A stretch of DNA of 64,000 bases from Gaiella sp038230035. GTDB lineage: Bacteria > Actinomycetota > Thermoleophilia > Gaiellales > Gaiellaceae. The position numbers were made by a program, and so were the translations under genes. Shown piece by piece: positions 24,074 to 32,566 of this stretch. The DNA is taken from positions 1-64,000 of the forward strand of contig JBBRNX010000010.1 in the NCBI GenBank assembly GCA_038230035.1. Reading direction: 5' to 3'. Position 1 is the stretch's first letter. Every line of letters starts with the position of its first letter. The notes under the pieces were generated by a model. The model saw nothing but the letters and a program-made list of their open reading frames with translations, ran no database searches and had not been told where the DNA came from.

Positions 24074-25379
24074 CCCGCCCCTCCTTGTTGACCTGTCGGC
24101 TGCGCGCGACCGCGAGCGCGTTCGGGGGCACATCCTCGGTGATGACGGAGCCGGCTGCAGTCCATGCGTCGTCGCCGATCGTCACAGGGGCGACGAATGC
24201 ATTGTCGACGCCGGTCCTGACGTTACGCCCAATCGTCGTGCGACCCTTGGCGCGGTCCGGCTGATGCGGGAAGTTCACGGTGATGTTCCCAGCGGCGATA
24301 TTCGTGTCCTCTCCGATGTCGGCGTCACCGATGTACGACAGATGCGGCACTTTCGAGCGTGCTCCGACCCGGGAGTTCTTCATCTCCACGAATGTCCCGG
24401 CTTTGGCGCCCGCCTCGAGCACGGTTCCGGGCCGAAGGTAACAGAACGGACCGACAATGGCACCAGGTCCGACACGCGAGTCGACGAGAACCGCATGCGG
24501 CCCGACCTCGGCACCCGTCTCGACGCGTGTCGCGCCACGCAGGACGGTGAATGGATGGATCAGGGTGTCGGCCTCGAGCTCGACCGACGGCTCGATCCAC
24601 GTCGTCGCCGGGTCGGCGATCGCAACACCGGCGAGCATGTGCGCCTCGTTGACTCGCCCGCGGAGTACCGCTGCCGCGGCGGCGAGCTCGACGCGGGTGT
24701 TCACGCCCTGGGTCTCGCGCGGGTCGGGCGCGACCTGCACTGAGACGGTCTGGCCTCGTTCGACGAGGTCGCGGACGGCATCGGTGAGGTAGAGCTCTCC
24801 CTGCGCGTTGTGCGGCAAGAGGCGATCGAGCGCCGGCCAGAGGCGAGCGCCGGCGAAGACGTAGATCGACGAGTTGGCTTCGCGAATCTCGAGCTGCGCG
24901 GACGTTGCGTCGGCCGCTTCGACGATCGCAGTCAGATTCCCGTCATCGGCGCGGACAACCCGGCCGTAGCTCCGGATGTCGTCGGGGACGAAGGAGAGGA
25001 CGGTCGCGGCGGAGCCGGAGCTGCGGTGCGCGTCCACGAGGTCGCGGAGCAGATCGCTCGTCAGCAGCGGAGTGTCGCCGGAGAGCACGAGGACGTCAGC
25101 GTCGGCGTCGTCCGCCAGAGCCGCCAGTGCGCTACGAACCGCATCTCCAGTGCCGAGCGGCCGCTCCTGGATTGCGACCTCGAGGTCGCCGAACTGGTCG
25201 GCTGAGCCCGGCGAGACAACAGCGACGAGTCGGCGCGGCGACAGAGGTCGTGCGGCCTCGAGCACCCAGTCGACCATCCGACGACCGAGAATCGGGTGCA
25301 GGTGCTTCGGAGTGGCGGAACGCATCCGCGTGCCTTGACCCGCGGCCATCACGACGGCGACGAGTGTGGGCTCTGTCAC
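24054..25379 (-). CDS. glmU: Bifunctional GlmU: glucosamine-1-P acetyltransferase/uridyltransferase
   Basis: A 441-residue cytoplasmic enzyme that makes UDP-GlcNAc for the cell wall. N-terminal nucleotidyltransferase with AVVMAAGQGTRMRS, PLGTGDAVRSAL and VLSGDTPLLT; C-terminal left-handed beta-helix acetyltransferase with repeated hexapeptides, CYLRPGTVLEAGAKAGTFVE, KVPHLSYIGDADIGE and NIAAGNITVNF. The basic tail is shorter than in mycobacteria. GTG 25379 is 22 bases from tRNA-Gln; tRNA-Gln-glmU-prs is a known actinobacterial order. Confidence 0.96.
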   Translation of the reverse strand: MTEPTLVAVVMAAGQGTRMRSATPKHLHPILGRRMVDWVLEAARPLSPRRLVAVVSPGSADQFGDLEVAIQERPLGTGDAVRSALAALADDADADVLVLSGDTPLLTSDLLRDLVDAHRSSGSAATVLSFVPDDIRSYGRVVRADDGNLTAIVEAADATSAQLEIREANSSIYVFAGARLWPALDRLLPHNAQGELYLTDAVRDLVERGQTVSVQVAPDPRETQGVNTRVELAAAAAVLRGRVNEAHMLAGVAIADPATTWIEPSVELEADTLIHPFTVLRGATRVETGAEVGPHAVLVDSRVGPGAIVGPFCYLRPGTVLEAGAKAGTFVEMKNSRVGARSKVPHLSYIGDADIGEDTNIAAGNITVNFPHQPDRAKGRTTIGRNVRTGVDNAFVAPVTIGDDAWTAAGSVITEDVPPNALAVARSRQVNKEGRGGKRDD

Positions 25380-25401
25380 GGTTTCGGGCGCAGTGTCGGA
25401 A

Positions 25402-25475
25402 TGGCTGGGGCGCCAGGATTCGAACCTGGGATCACGGGACCAAAACCCGTTGCCTTACCACTTGGCCACGCCCCA
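25402..25475 (-). tRNA. tRNA-Gln (TTG)
   Basis: A cloverleaf of 74 bases with encoded CCA at 25402-25404. Acceptor TGGGGCG/CGCCCCA, anticodon stem ACGGG/CCCGT, loop TTTTGGT giving anticodon TTG (reads CAA), and T arm with GGTTCGAATCC. It is co-oriented with and just upstream of glmU. Confidence 0.96.
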
Positions 25476-25611
25476 CTGAAGATCATCGTCTTGGACTTCT
25501 CGGCGGCTTGTGGGATGTCTCGAGCCCTCCGCATGGCACGACACGTCGACTGCCATGAACGGCCACAAGCTCATCGTAACCCACCAACTCGCGACGGTCG
25601 TCTGGCGCGGA

Positions 25612-26424
25612 CTACCAAGCGGGCGCAGTGACGATCGCCGTCCCGAAGTCGCCGAGCTCGCGAGCGGCAACGGTCGCCGCCGCGCGCTCGTGGAACAGGC
25701 CGTAAACGGTTGGGCCCGCTCCACTGACGTCCGCTCGCAGGGCGCCCAGCCGCTCGAGCTGCGCCGCGATCGGCGAGGAGGCGAGGTCGTTTCGCGCCAA
25801 ACGCGCAAGGTCGCGCGAATCGACGAGCGCCGCAAGAGTGGTGAGCAGGGCCTGTCGACGCTCCTCGAACCCCCTCTCGCCGCGGCGTTCGTCGAATTGC
25901 CGGTAGACGGCGGCCGTCGACTCCTTGTGCGCGGCGTGCGGGATGACGAGAACGACCGCATAGGCTTGCGGCAACTCGAGCGGCTCGAGAGTCGACCCGT
26001 CGCCCGAACCGAGCTGCGGCCCGTCACCGAGGAAGAACGGCACATCGGCGCCCAACCGGGATGCAATCTCGCCGAGGTCGGCTACCGCGAGTGGCCGAGG
26101 CAGTGTTGCGTTGGCAAGACGCAGCGCAGCCGCAGCGTCCGAGCTTCCACCTCCTAACCCCGCCGCCACCGGGATGCGCTTGGTGATCGTCGCCCGCCAC
26201 GACGGCTCGCCGCCAACGTGCCGGGCAAGAGCGGTCAGCGCGTCTCGCACAAGGGTGTCTTCGGGGAATCCCTCGACTGTTGTCGTCGGCGCAGGCTCGA
26301 TCGAGACACCGTCAGCGAGCTCCAACCGCTGCAGCACCGTGAGCACTTCGTGCTTGCCGTCTCCACGCCGCGGGCCGACCACGAGCGCCAGGTTGACCTT
26401 CGCGTGCGCGTCGAGCTCCGTCAT
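25612..26424 (-). CDS. ispE: 4-diphosphocytidyl-2-C-methyl-D-erythritol kinase
   Basis: A 270-residue GHMP kinase of the MEP isoprenoid pathway. Motifs: HAKVNLALVVGPRRGDGKHE, the ATP-binding PVAAGLGGGSSDAAAALRL and the C-terminal VSGAGPTVYGLF. Normal length. Its ATG overlaps the rsmA stop by four bases; rsmA-ispE adjacency is typical. Confidence 0.95.
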   Translation of the reverse strand: MTELDAHAKVNLALVVGPRRGDGKHEVLTVLQRLELADGVSIEPAPTTTVEGFPEDTLVRDALTALARHVGGEPSWRATITKRIPVAAGLGGGSSDAAAALRLANATLPRPLAVADLGEIASRLGADVPFFLGDGPQLGSGDGSTLEPLELPQAYAVVLVIPHAAHKESTAAVYRQFDERRGERGFEERRQALLTTLAALVDSRDLARLARNDLASSPIAAQLERLGALRADVSGAGPTVYGLFHERAAATVAARELGDFGTAIVTAPAW

Positions 26425-27197
26425 CGCAGAGAGGCTGCGAGAGCGACGAACTCCACCGGTTCGAGCGCTTCGGCTCGGGTGTCGGCCCGACGGCCTATCG
26501 CAACGAGGGCTGCGACTGCGTGGTCCCGCTCCGCAACGCCGGCGAGGTGCAGCGCGTTTGCGAGGGTCTTGCGCCGATGCGAGAACGCACCCTCGACGAC
26601 ACGCTTGAGCTCGAGGAAATCAGCCGGGAGCGCGCGCCGGCGAAACGCGATCAGCGCCGAGTCGACATTCGGCTGCGGCCGGAACACCGTCCTCGACACA
26701 GGGTGGAATCCCGTCCGCTCTGCAGCCAGCTGGACGAGCACCGAGACGGAGCCGTACGCCTTTGTCCGTGGCGATGCGAAGAAGCGGTCGGCGACCTCGC
26801 GCTGCACCATCACGCACCAGAGATCGAGCGCCGGCAGCCCGGTCAGGCTCTCTGCGACCAGGGGCGTGGCGATGTTGTAGGGGAGATTCGCCACGAGCTT
26901 CCTCGGGGATGGGTCCAGTGTGGCGAGATCGAGACGAAGTGCGTCACCGAAAACCACGTGAACGTTGTCACGAGCCCCGACAAGCTCGTTCAGCCTGAGC
27001 TCGAGGTCGCGATCGACCTCGACTGCATGGACAAGCTTGACACGCTCGGCGAGAAACGCGGTCAGCACGCCGAGCCCTGGGCCGATCTCCAGCACGACGT
27101 CGTCCGCAGTGAGCTCGGCGAGCCTGCCGATCACGCCGAGGATGTTCGGGTCGACAAGAAAGTGCTGGCCGAACGACTTCTTCGCCGTCGTGGTCAC
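26421..27197 (-). CDS. rsmA: 16S rRNA dimethyladenosine transferase
   Basis: A 258-residue methyltransferase (KsgA) that dimethylates two adjacent adenines near the 3' end of 16S rRNA. Motifs: KKSFGQHFLVDPNI, VLEIGPGLGVLTAFLAERV, and the N6-adenine motif NLPYNIATPLV. The C-terminal helical domain is present. Coupled by four-base overlaps to tatD and ispE. Confidence 0.96.
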   Translation of the reverse strand: MTTTAKKSFGQHFLVDPNILGVIGRLAELTADDVVLEIGPGLGVLTAFLAERVKLVHAVEVDRDLELRLNELVGARDNVHVVFGDALRLDLATLDPSPRKLVANLPYNIATPLVAESLTGLPALDLWCVMVQREVADRFFASPRTKAYGSVSVLVQLAAERTGFHPVSRTVFRPQPNVDSALIAFRRRALPADFLELKRVVEGAFSHRRKTLANALHLAGVAERDHAVAALVAIGRRADTRAEALEPVEFVALAASLR

Positions 27198-27949
27198 GGG
27201 GTACCTGCTCCGAGTCCGAACGCTGCGGTTGCGTTGCTATCGACCTGCGCTGCGAGATCGGCCGCGTCTTCGCCTCGCGCGGCTGCCACGGCGGCAACGG
27301 TGTGGACGATGTTCGCAGGCTCGTTCGGCCGACCGCGCACCGGCTGCGGCGCAAGATACGGGCTGTCGGTCTCGACAAGGATCCGGTCTGCTGGGACGAG
27401 AGCGGCTGCGTCACGCAGCTCCACGGCCTTTGGGTACGTGACGTTCCCGGCGAACGAGACGTAGTAGCCGCGTTCGATCGCCACGGGCAGGAGATCGGGT
27501 GAGGAGAAGCAGTGCAGGACGACGACGGCGTCGAACCCGGCGAGCGCATCGGCGGTCGCCGTCGCTGCGTCCCGACTGTGGATCACGACCGGCATCGCGA
27601 GTTCCGCGGCCAGGGCGAGCTGGGCGTCGAGCAGACGTCGCTGCTCGGCCGGAGTCGCGAAATGATGGTGGTTGTCGAGCCCCGTCTCGCCGACCGCCAC
27701 CGCCTTCGGATGAGCGAGCAGCTCGCGCAGCTCGCCGACCCGTTGCGCTTCCTCCGACCCGGCCTGATGTGGATCGATGCCCAGTGCCGCGAAGACGCCG
27801 GCGTGCTGTTCGGCAATCGCCAGGGCAGCTCGGCACGAGTCGATTCCCGTCCCGATCGTCACCACGCGCGTTACTCCTGCTGCCTGTGCCCGTGCAACTA
27901 CGTCTGCGGGGTCGTCGCACGCATCGAGGTGCGCGTGCGTGTCGATCAC
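27194..27949 (-). CDS. tatD: TatD-family deoxyribonuclease/metal hydrolase
   Basis: A 251-residue TIM-barrel metal hydrolase. Motifs: MIDTHAHLDA, GIDPHQAGS, VAVGETGLDNHHH, MPVVIHSRDA, LHCFSS and LVETDSPYLAPQP. It is expected to act as a 3'-5' exonuclease or related hydrolase in DNA repair or turnover. The GTG/ATG overlap chain metG-tatD-rsmA-ispE indicates one transcript. Confidence 0.95.
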   Translation of the reverse strand: MIDTHAHLDACDDPADVVARAQAAGVTRVVTIGTGIDSCRAALAIAEQHAGVFAALGIDPHQAGSEEAQRVGELRELLAHPKAVAVGETGLDNHHHFATPAEQRRLLDAQLALAAELAMPVVIHSRDAATATADALAGFDAVVVLHCFSSPDLLPVAIERGYYVSFAGNVTYPKAVELRDAAALVPADRILVETDSPYLAPQPVRGRPNEPANIVHTVAAVAAARGEDAADLAAQVDSNATAAFGLGAGTP

Positions 27950-29478
27950 GCGGCGGTCGGCGCGTCCAGCCGCGGGAAGAGCGGGGCGGCAGCCTCGATC
28001 CCGGTAGCTGCGACGGTTCTGCCGTACGTCACCTGATCCCAGCCGAGCTCGCGCGGCTGTCCGAGGGCTTCGAGGATGCGGTCAGCCGTCGGCGGGACGT
28101 AGGCCGCCAGCGCGACCGCTACGGCGCGGAGGCCATCGGAGAGGTCGTAGAGGACACGGTCGAGCTCGGCGGCACGCGAGTCGTCTTTCGCAAGCTGCCA
28201 CGGTGCGGAGACCTCGACCTGCCGGTTCAGGAAACGCACGACCTCCCAGATGCGCTCGAGCGCGCCTGTGATGTCGAACACGTCGAGTCGCGCCGCGACA
28301 TCTGCGCCAAGCGGGTCGAGAACCGCCTTCACGTCGGAGTCGGACGTCGGCACAGCGCGAAGCGAGCCGCTGCGGTAGCGGGCGATCATCGCCGTCGTAC
28401 GCGACACGAGGTTGCCGAGGTCGTTGCCGAGCTCACGCTCGTAGCGTTCGTGGAGGCTTTCGACGGACGCGCTGCCGTCCTGGCCGAACGAGACGGCCCG
28501 TGCACACCAGAAGCGGACCGGGTCGGCTCCGTAGACGTCGACGAGGTCGAGCGGCTCGAGGACGTTGCCGAGCGACTTCGAGATCTTCTTGTCGTCGAGG
28601 AGGAGGTAGCCGTGCACGAACAGCTGTTGCGGCACCTCGTACCCCGCGGCCAGCAGCATCGCAGGCCAATAGACGCAGTGGAAGCGCAGGATGTCCTTGG
28701 CGAGCAGATGGCGGACGCTCGGCCAGTAGCGGTCGCGGAGGTCCTCGCCCGGGCGGGCGTAGGTCAACGCGCTGAGGTAGTTGACGAGCGCGTCGGCCCA
28801 GACGTAGGCGACCTGATCCGTGTCCCACGGGATCGGAATCCCCCACTCCTGGCCCGCGCGGCTGATCGAGAAGTCCTGCAGACCGCCCTCGATGAAGCTG
28901 CGGGCCTCGTTGTAGCGAAACCCGGGAAGCACGAAGTCCGGACGGGCCTTGTAGAGCTCGAGCAGCGGCTGCTGATACGAGGAGAGGCGGAAGAACCAGT
29001 TTTTCTCCTCTATCCATTCCGGCTCGATCCCGTGGTCGGGGCACTTGCCGTCGACGAGCTCGGCTTCGGTCTTGAACGCCTCGCAGCCGACGCAGTAGAG
29101 CCCGGCATACACGTCCTGGTAGATGTCGTCACGGCCGTTGTCACGGATCCGCTGGAGGAAATCCTGAACGAACGCCTTGTGACCGTCGTCGGTCGTCCGA
29201 AGGAAGAAGTCGTTCGAGACGCCGAGCCGGGCTGGCAGCTCGCGCCAGACCACGGCGATCCGGTCGGCGTACTCCTTTGGCTCGAGCCCCTGCTCGGCGG
29301 CCACGCGCGCCACCTTGGAGGCATGCTCGTCGACCCCCGTCAGGAAGAAGGTGTCGAGCCCACGCTGGCGCTGGTGCCGGACGAGGATGTCGGCAGCGAT
29401 CGTCGTGTACGCGTGCCCGATGTGAGGCGTCGAGTTCACGTAGTAGATCGGCGTTGTCAGGTAGTAGCTCATTGCCAT
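27946..29478 (-). CDS. metG: Methionyl-tRNA synthetase
   Basis: A 510-residue class I synthetase. HIGH signature in STPHIGHAYTT; connective domain with one zinc knuckle (LYCVGCEAF and GKCPDHG); KMSKS loop present as DDKKISKSLGN; anticodon-binding helical domain at the C-terminus. There is no C-terminal dimerisation/EMAP domain. Start may be ATG 29478 or the second Met two codons later. The stop overlaps tatD. Confidence 0.96.
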   Translation of the reverse strand: MAMSYYLTTPIYYVNSTPHIGHAYTTIAADILVRHQRQRGLDTFFLTGVDEHASKVARVAAEQGLEPKEYADRIAVVWRELPARLGVSNDFFLRTTDDGHKAFVQDFLQRIRDNGRDDIYQDVYAGLYCVGCEAFKTEAELVDGKCPDHGIEPEWIEEKNWFFRLSSYQQPLLELYKARPDFVLPGFRYNEARSFIEGGLQDFSISRAGQEWGIPIPWDTDQVAYVWADALVNYLSALTYARPGEDLRDRYWPSVRHLLAKDILRFHCVYWPAMLLAAGYEVPQQLFVHGYLLLDDKKISKSLGNVLEPLDLVDVYGADPVRFWCARAVSFGQDGSASVESLHERYERELGNDLGNLVSRTTAMIARYRSGSLRAVPTSDSDVKAVLDPLGADVAARLDVFDITGALERIWEVVRFLNRQVEVSAPWQLAKDDSRAAELDRVLYDLSDGLRAVAVALAAYVPPTADRILEALGQPRELGWDQVTYGRTVAATGIEAAAPLFPRLDAPTAA

Positions 29479-30703
29479 CGATTGTACGGAGCGGCGCCCT
29501 GGTCACCTTGCGCGCCAGCGAACCGATGCCGAGCGCACCCACGAACCCGAAGAGACCGAACACCCAGACGAGGGCGCTCGGGTCAGATGCATGCGGCACC
29601 AGTGAACGCGGCTTCCCATGATCCGCGGCATGGGCAGACGGGAGCGCAAGGTCGTCTGGTACGCCGACCCGCGAGTCGGTCGGGATCGTCGCTGGCGTCG
29701 GTCTGTTGGATACGGCGGGGTGGCCGGCACGCGGAACGCTGGGTGCGGTCGCCGCAGTCCCGAGCACGCCTCCGCCCGGTAGACGCCTCGAGCGGCCCGC
29801 CTCGAGCTGGCTGCGCTCGGTACGAGCACGGACGTGATCGTTGGCCGATGTCGGCATCCCGTTCGACGAGCGTCTTGGCGACGAAGCTCGCCCGGCTGCA
29901 CCCTGCGACGTACTGCGCTTCGACACGGGCGCCGGTCTAGACGTTGGTGCTGTTGTGGCGGCCGACGCCGGAGTCGATGCCGAAGCCGACGCCGACGCCG
30001 ACGAACTAGCGGGGCTCGATGTCGTCGCAGTCGAGTCAGGCTGTGTCGAGCCAGCTTGTGTCGAGCCAGCTTGTGTCGAGCCTGTCTGGGACGAGTCGGG
30101 TTGGCTCGGCGCCGGCTGGGACGATGGCTGCGCGGTCGGTTGAGGCGTGGTCGTAGAGGCGTGGGTCGGTGCCGGTGCCGGTGCCGGCGCCGGCGCCGGA
30201 GCAGGTGCAGGAGCGGGCGCAGGGGACGGCTCGGGAGCCGACACCGCGCGCGGAGGAAGAAACGTGAGCGGATCCAGGTAGCCCTGCTCGTCGGAAGCGA
30301 TCCGGACGCCGAGATGGACGTACGGCTGCGAAACCTCGGGCTCCCCGGACGGCCCGACGGATCCGACAACCTGACCATCGGCGACAGACATGCCCCGCGA
30401 GACTGCCGCGGCACCGAGATGGGTATGGGTGACCGAGTAGCCGTCGGGAGTCAGCACGGTGACGACGACACCACTCTTCGGCACCGTTCCCACGAAGCTG
30501 ACCGTGCCGGCAGCGGCGGCGTAGACCTTCTCCCCCACCGAACCGGCAATGTCGATGCCGCGGTGCTCACCGCCCTGGTACGGGTTCGAGCCGAGACTGA
30601 ACGGCCGGAGCACCGCCCCGCTCGCCGGCCACGACCACGCGTGCGCACCAGCCGGGAGGACGAACGAGCTCAGAACCAGGCTAAGTACAACCATCCGTCG
30701 CAT
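29141..30703 (-). CDS. Exported M23-like (LytM) protein; 3' end runs into metG
   Basis: Signal peptide about 1-22, an M23 domain about 25-160 (GEHRGIDIAGSVGEK with Zn ligands HxxxD, THTHLGA, PYVHLGVRI), a Pro-Ala repeat, long Ser/Thr/Gln/Pro-rich linkers with GSTQA repeats, and a C-terminal membrane helix (LVWVFGLFGFVGALGIGSLA). ATG 30703 has GGAGGG upstream. After the helix the frame stays open for 338 bases inside metG; another frame would stop at TGA overlapping the metG ATG, so a small frameshift near 29480-29500 is likely. The first His of the HxH pair is Tyr. Confidence 0.7.
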   Translation of the reverse strand: MRRMVVLSLVLSSFVLPAGAHAWSWPASGAVLRPFSLGSNPYQGGEHRGIDIAGSVGEKVYAAAAGTVSFVGTVPKSGVVVTVLTPDGYSVTHTHLGAAAVSRGMSVADGQVVGSVGPSGEPEVSQPYVHLGVRIASDEQGYLDPLTFLPPRAVSAPEPSPAPAPAPAPAPAPAPAPAPTHASTTTPQPTAQPSSQPAPSQPDSSQTGSTQAGSTQAGSTQPDSTATTSSPASSSASASASASTPASAATTAPTSRPAPVSKRSTSQGAAGRASSPRRSSNGMPTSANDHVRARTERSQLEAGRSRRLPGGGVLGTAATAPSVPRAGHPAVSNRPTPATIPTDSRVGVPDDLALPSAHAADHGKPRSLVPHASDPSALVWVFGLFGFVGALGIGSLARKVTRAPLRTIDGNELLPDNADLLRELDASHRARVHDDRCRHPRPAPAPAWARHLLPDGGRRACLQGGARGRRAGARAKGVRRPDRRGLARAASPARRLERLLPSDDRRRSQGVRSGFPPADP

Positions 30704-30815
30704 GTCAGGCCACCCTCCTTCGTCGATCACGTCGCGAATCGTCATCGCTACTGTCTTCAATATTGACAACGTCGAGGCGACGATAGCAGGAAGGCTCGAC
30801 TGTCGTCAAATCAGA

Positions 30816-31631
30816 CTACAGGCCGGTCTGATAGAGATCGTTCGTCGACACGCCGGTGAGACGCGAGACGAGTGCGGCCGCGCGGCGCCTTGGAATGCCC
30901 TGCTCGACGAGCTCGGCCACGGCCGAAGCGGCCACGGAGTCGGGTACCTGCGGTGCTGATGCCGACGCGGCGCCGAGGACGATCGTGACCTCTCCCTTTG
31001 GCGGCTCAGCGAACTGCGCAGCGACGTCTCGCGCCGAACCGCGCACGATCTCTTCGAACCGCTTCGTCAGCTCGCGGCACACGGCGAGCTCCCGTAAGGG
31101 CATCGCAGCTGCCAGGCTGGCAAGAGCAGCGGGCAGGCGGCGTGGGGACTCGAACGCGACGACGGGATGTGGCCATTGCCCTAGCTCGCCCCAGAGTGCC
31201 TTGCGCTCGGCTTCACGACGCGGTAGGTAGCCCACGAAGCGGTACTGGTCGTCGGCAAAGCCGCTCGCGGCCAGCGCGGTCTCGACGGCCGAAGGACCCG
31301 GGAGAACGGTCACCGGAATCGTCCGTTCGAGCGCTGCCGCGACAAGACGTGTCCCCGGGTCGTTGATCGTTGGCAGCCCTGCGTCCGACACCAGAGCAAC
31401 GCGCGCGCCGGCCTCGAGCATAGGCAGCAGCTCGGCAAGTCGTGCCGCCTCGTTGTGCTGGTGGTAGCTGCGAAGCCGGCCAGCCGCAGGAATCTCGTAT
31501 CGCTCCAACAGTCCCGCGGTGTGCCGGGTGTCCTCACAGAGCACGATCTCTGCTTCGCGGAGCTCTCGGAGGACCCGCAGCGTCACATCCTCGAGATTGC
31601 CGATCGGGGTCGCGCAGACGGCAAGAGGCAT
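30816..31631 (-). CDS. rsmI: 16S rRNA (cytidine-2'-O)-methyltransferase RsmI
   Basis: A 271-residue tetrapyrrole-methylase-fold enzyme that methylates C1402 of 16S rRNA. Motifs: ATPIGNLEDVTLRVL, LCEDTRHTAGLL, RLRSYHQHNE, VALVSDAGLPTINDPG, TVLPGPSAVETALAASG and FESPRRL. A C-terminal helical segment (IPRRRAAALVSRLTGVSTND) is usual. It starts five bases after the ROK kinase stop. Confidence 0.95.
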   Translation of the reverse strand: MPLAVCATPIGNLEDVTLRVLRELREAEIVLCEDTRHTAGLLERYEIPAAGRLRSYHQHNEAARLAELLPMLEAGARVALVSDAGLPTINDPGTRLVAAALERTIPVTVLPGPSAVETALAASGFADDQYRFVGYLPRREAERKALWGELGQWPHPVVAFESPRRLPAALASLAAAMPLRELAVCRELTKRFEEIVRGSARDVAAQFAEPPKGEVTIVLGAASASAPQVPDSVAASAVAELVEQGIPRRRAAALVSRLTGVSTNDLYQTGL

Positions 31632-31636
31632 GGGAG

Positions 31637-32542
31637 CTAGCGAATGCCGTCGACCATCTCGAAGCCGACGAGCGCTGCGCCGATCAGCCCGGCCTCCTCG
31701 CCCAGCTCCGCTTCGACGATCCTCAGGGTCGTATCCGCCGGCTCGATCGCTTCGCGCCTAGCGGACTCCCGGGCCGGATCGAGCAGGAGGTCGCCCGCAG
31801 CCGCGCCGAACCCGCCGCCGACCACCACGACCTCGGGATCGAAGATGTTGGCGAGGGACCCGATCGCCGCCCCAAGCAGCTCGCCGATCCGCGCGAGAGC
31901 TGCCACCGCGGCGGCGTCGCCGGCACGGGCTCGCTCGACGAGTTGATGCGCGTTTGCCCCCTCGCCCCACAGCTGGCGGGCGACGCGGTCAGCGGCGTGA
32001 CCGGATGCGACGGCCTCGAGATGCCCGCGCCCGTGGCAATTGCCCTGGCACGGCGGACCGCCCGCCTCGACCACTACGTGGCCGAGCTCCGCCCAGCCGC
32101 GGTAGAGGTGGTCGTCGAGGACGATCCCGCCGCCGACACCAGTGCCGAGCGTCAGCATCACGAGGTTGCTCGTCCCCCGGCCCGCGCCGAGCCGCCATTC
32201 GGCAAGTGCAGCGGCATTGCCGTCGTTCTCGACTCCGACCGGAAGCCCGAAATGCTCACGAATCCCTGCGCCGAGATCGACATCGTGAAGCGGAAGGTTG
32301 GTGGCGCGCACACCGCGACCCGTCCGCCGGTCGAAGTTCACGGGCGCACCAAGCCCGACCGCGACGACCCCGTCCTCGAGCACGTCCGCGATGGCGACGT
32401 TCAGGGCCTCGAGCACGGCAGTCTGGGATTCGGTGGGGGTTGCGATCTCCTTCGTGGCTCCGATCTCACCGGCACGATCGACGACACCCGCCAGGATCTT
32501 CGTCCCGCCGAGGTCGACGCCGATAACCCGTTCTGCCTGCAT
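31637..32542 (-). CDS. ROK-family sugar kinase (glucokinase-like)
   Basis: A 301-residue cytoplasmic kinase. Phosphate-1 motif VIGVDLGGTKILAGVV, catalytic region VGVENDGNAAALAEW, LGTGVGGGIVLD, the ROK zinc motif GHVVVEAGGPPCQGNCHGRG and VVVGGGFG near the end. Without a helix-turn-helix it is a kinase rather than a repressor; polyphosphate/ATP glucokinase is the likeliest role. ATG 32542 is chosen because of the -10 box nine bases upstream. Confidence 0.9.
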   Translation of the reverse strand: MQAERVIGVDLGGTKILAGVVDRAGEIGATKEIATPTESQTAVLEALNVAIADVLEDGVVAVGLGAPVNFDRRTGRGVRATNLPLHDVDLGAGIREHFGLPVGVENDGNAAALAEWRLGAGRGTSNLVMLTLGTGVGGGIVLDDHLYRGWAELGHVVVEAGGPPCQGNCHGRGHLEAVASGHAADRVARQLWGEGANAHQLVERARAGDAAAVAALARIGELLGAAIGSLANIFDPEVVVVGGGFGAAAGDLLLDPARESARREAIEPADTTLRIVEAELGEEAGLIGAALVGFEMVDGIR

Positions 32543-32550
32543 CGCGCGGC

Positions 32551-32557
32551 TACCATA
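32551..32557. promoter_or_regulatory. Overlapping divergent -10 boxes
   Basis: TACCATA reads as TACCAT on the plus strand, ten bases before the LytR-CpsA-Psr ATG, and as TATGGT on the minus strand, nine bases before the ROK ATG. One AT-rich patch may thus open for both divergent genes. Confidence 0.5.
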
Positions 32558-32566
32558 CCGCCCCGG

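Noticed and set aside
27561..27575. Another copy of the CTGCGTCC core in tatD
   Set aside because: Only eight bases match, there is no surrounding palindrome, and the sequence is coding.
27499..29940. An 813-codon open frame on the plus strand across tatD, metG and the M23-like gene
   Set aside because: It runs antisense to three well-supported genes and shows no recognisable protein sequence.
31442..32566. N-terminal extension of the LytR-CpsA-Psr gene
   Set aside because: The extension is antisense to rsmI and the ROK kinase; the promoter and family N-terminus place the start at 32567.
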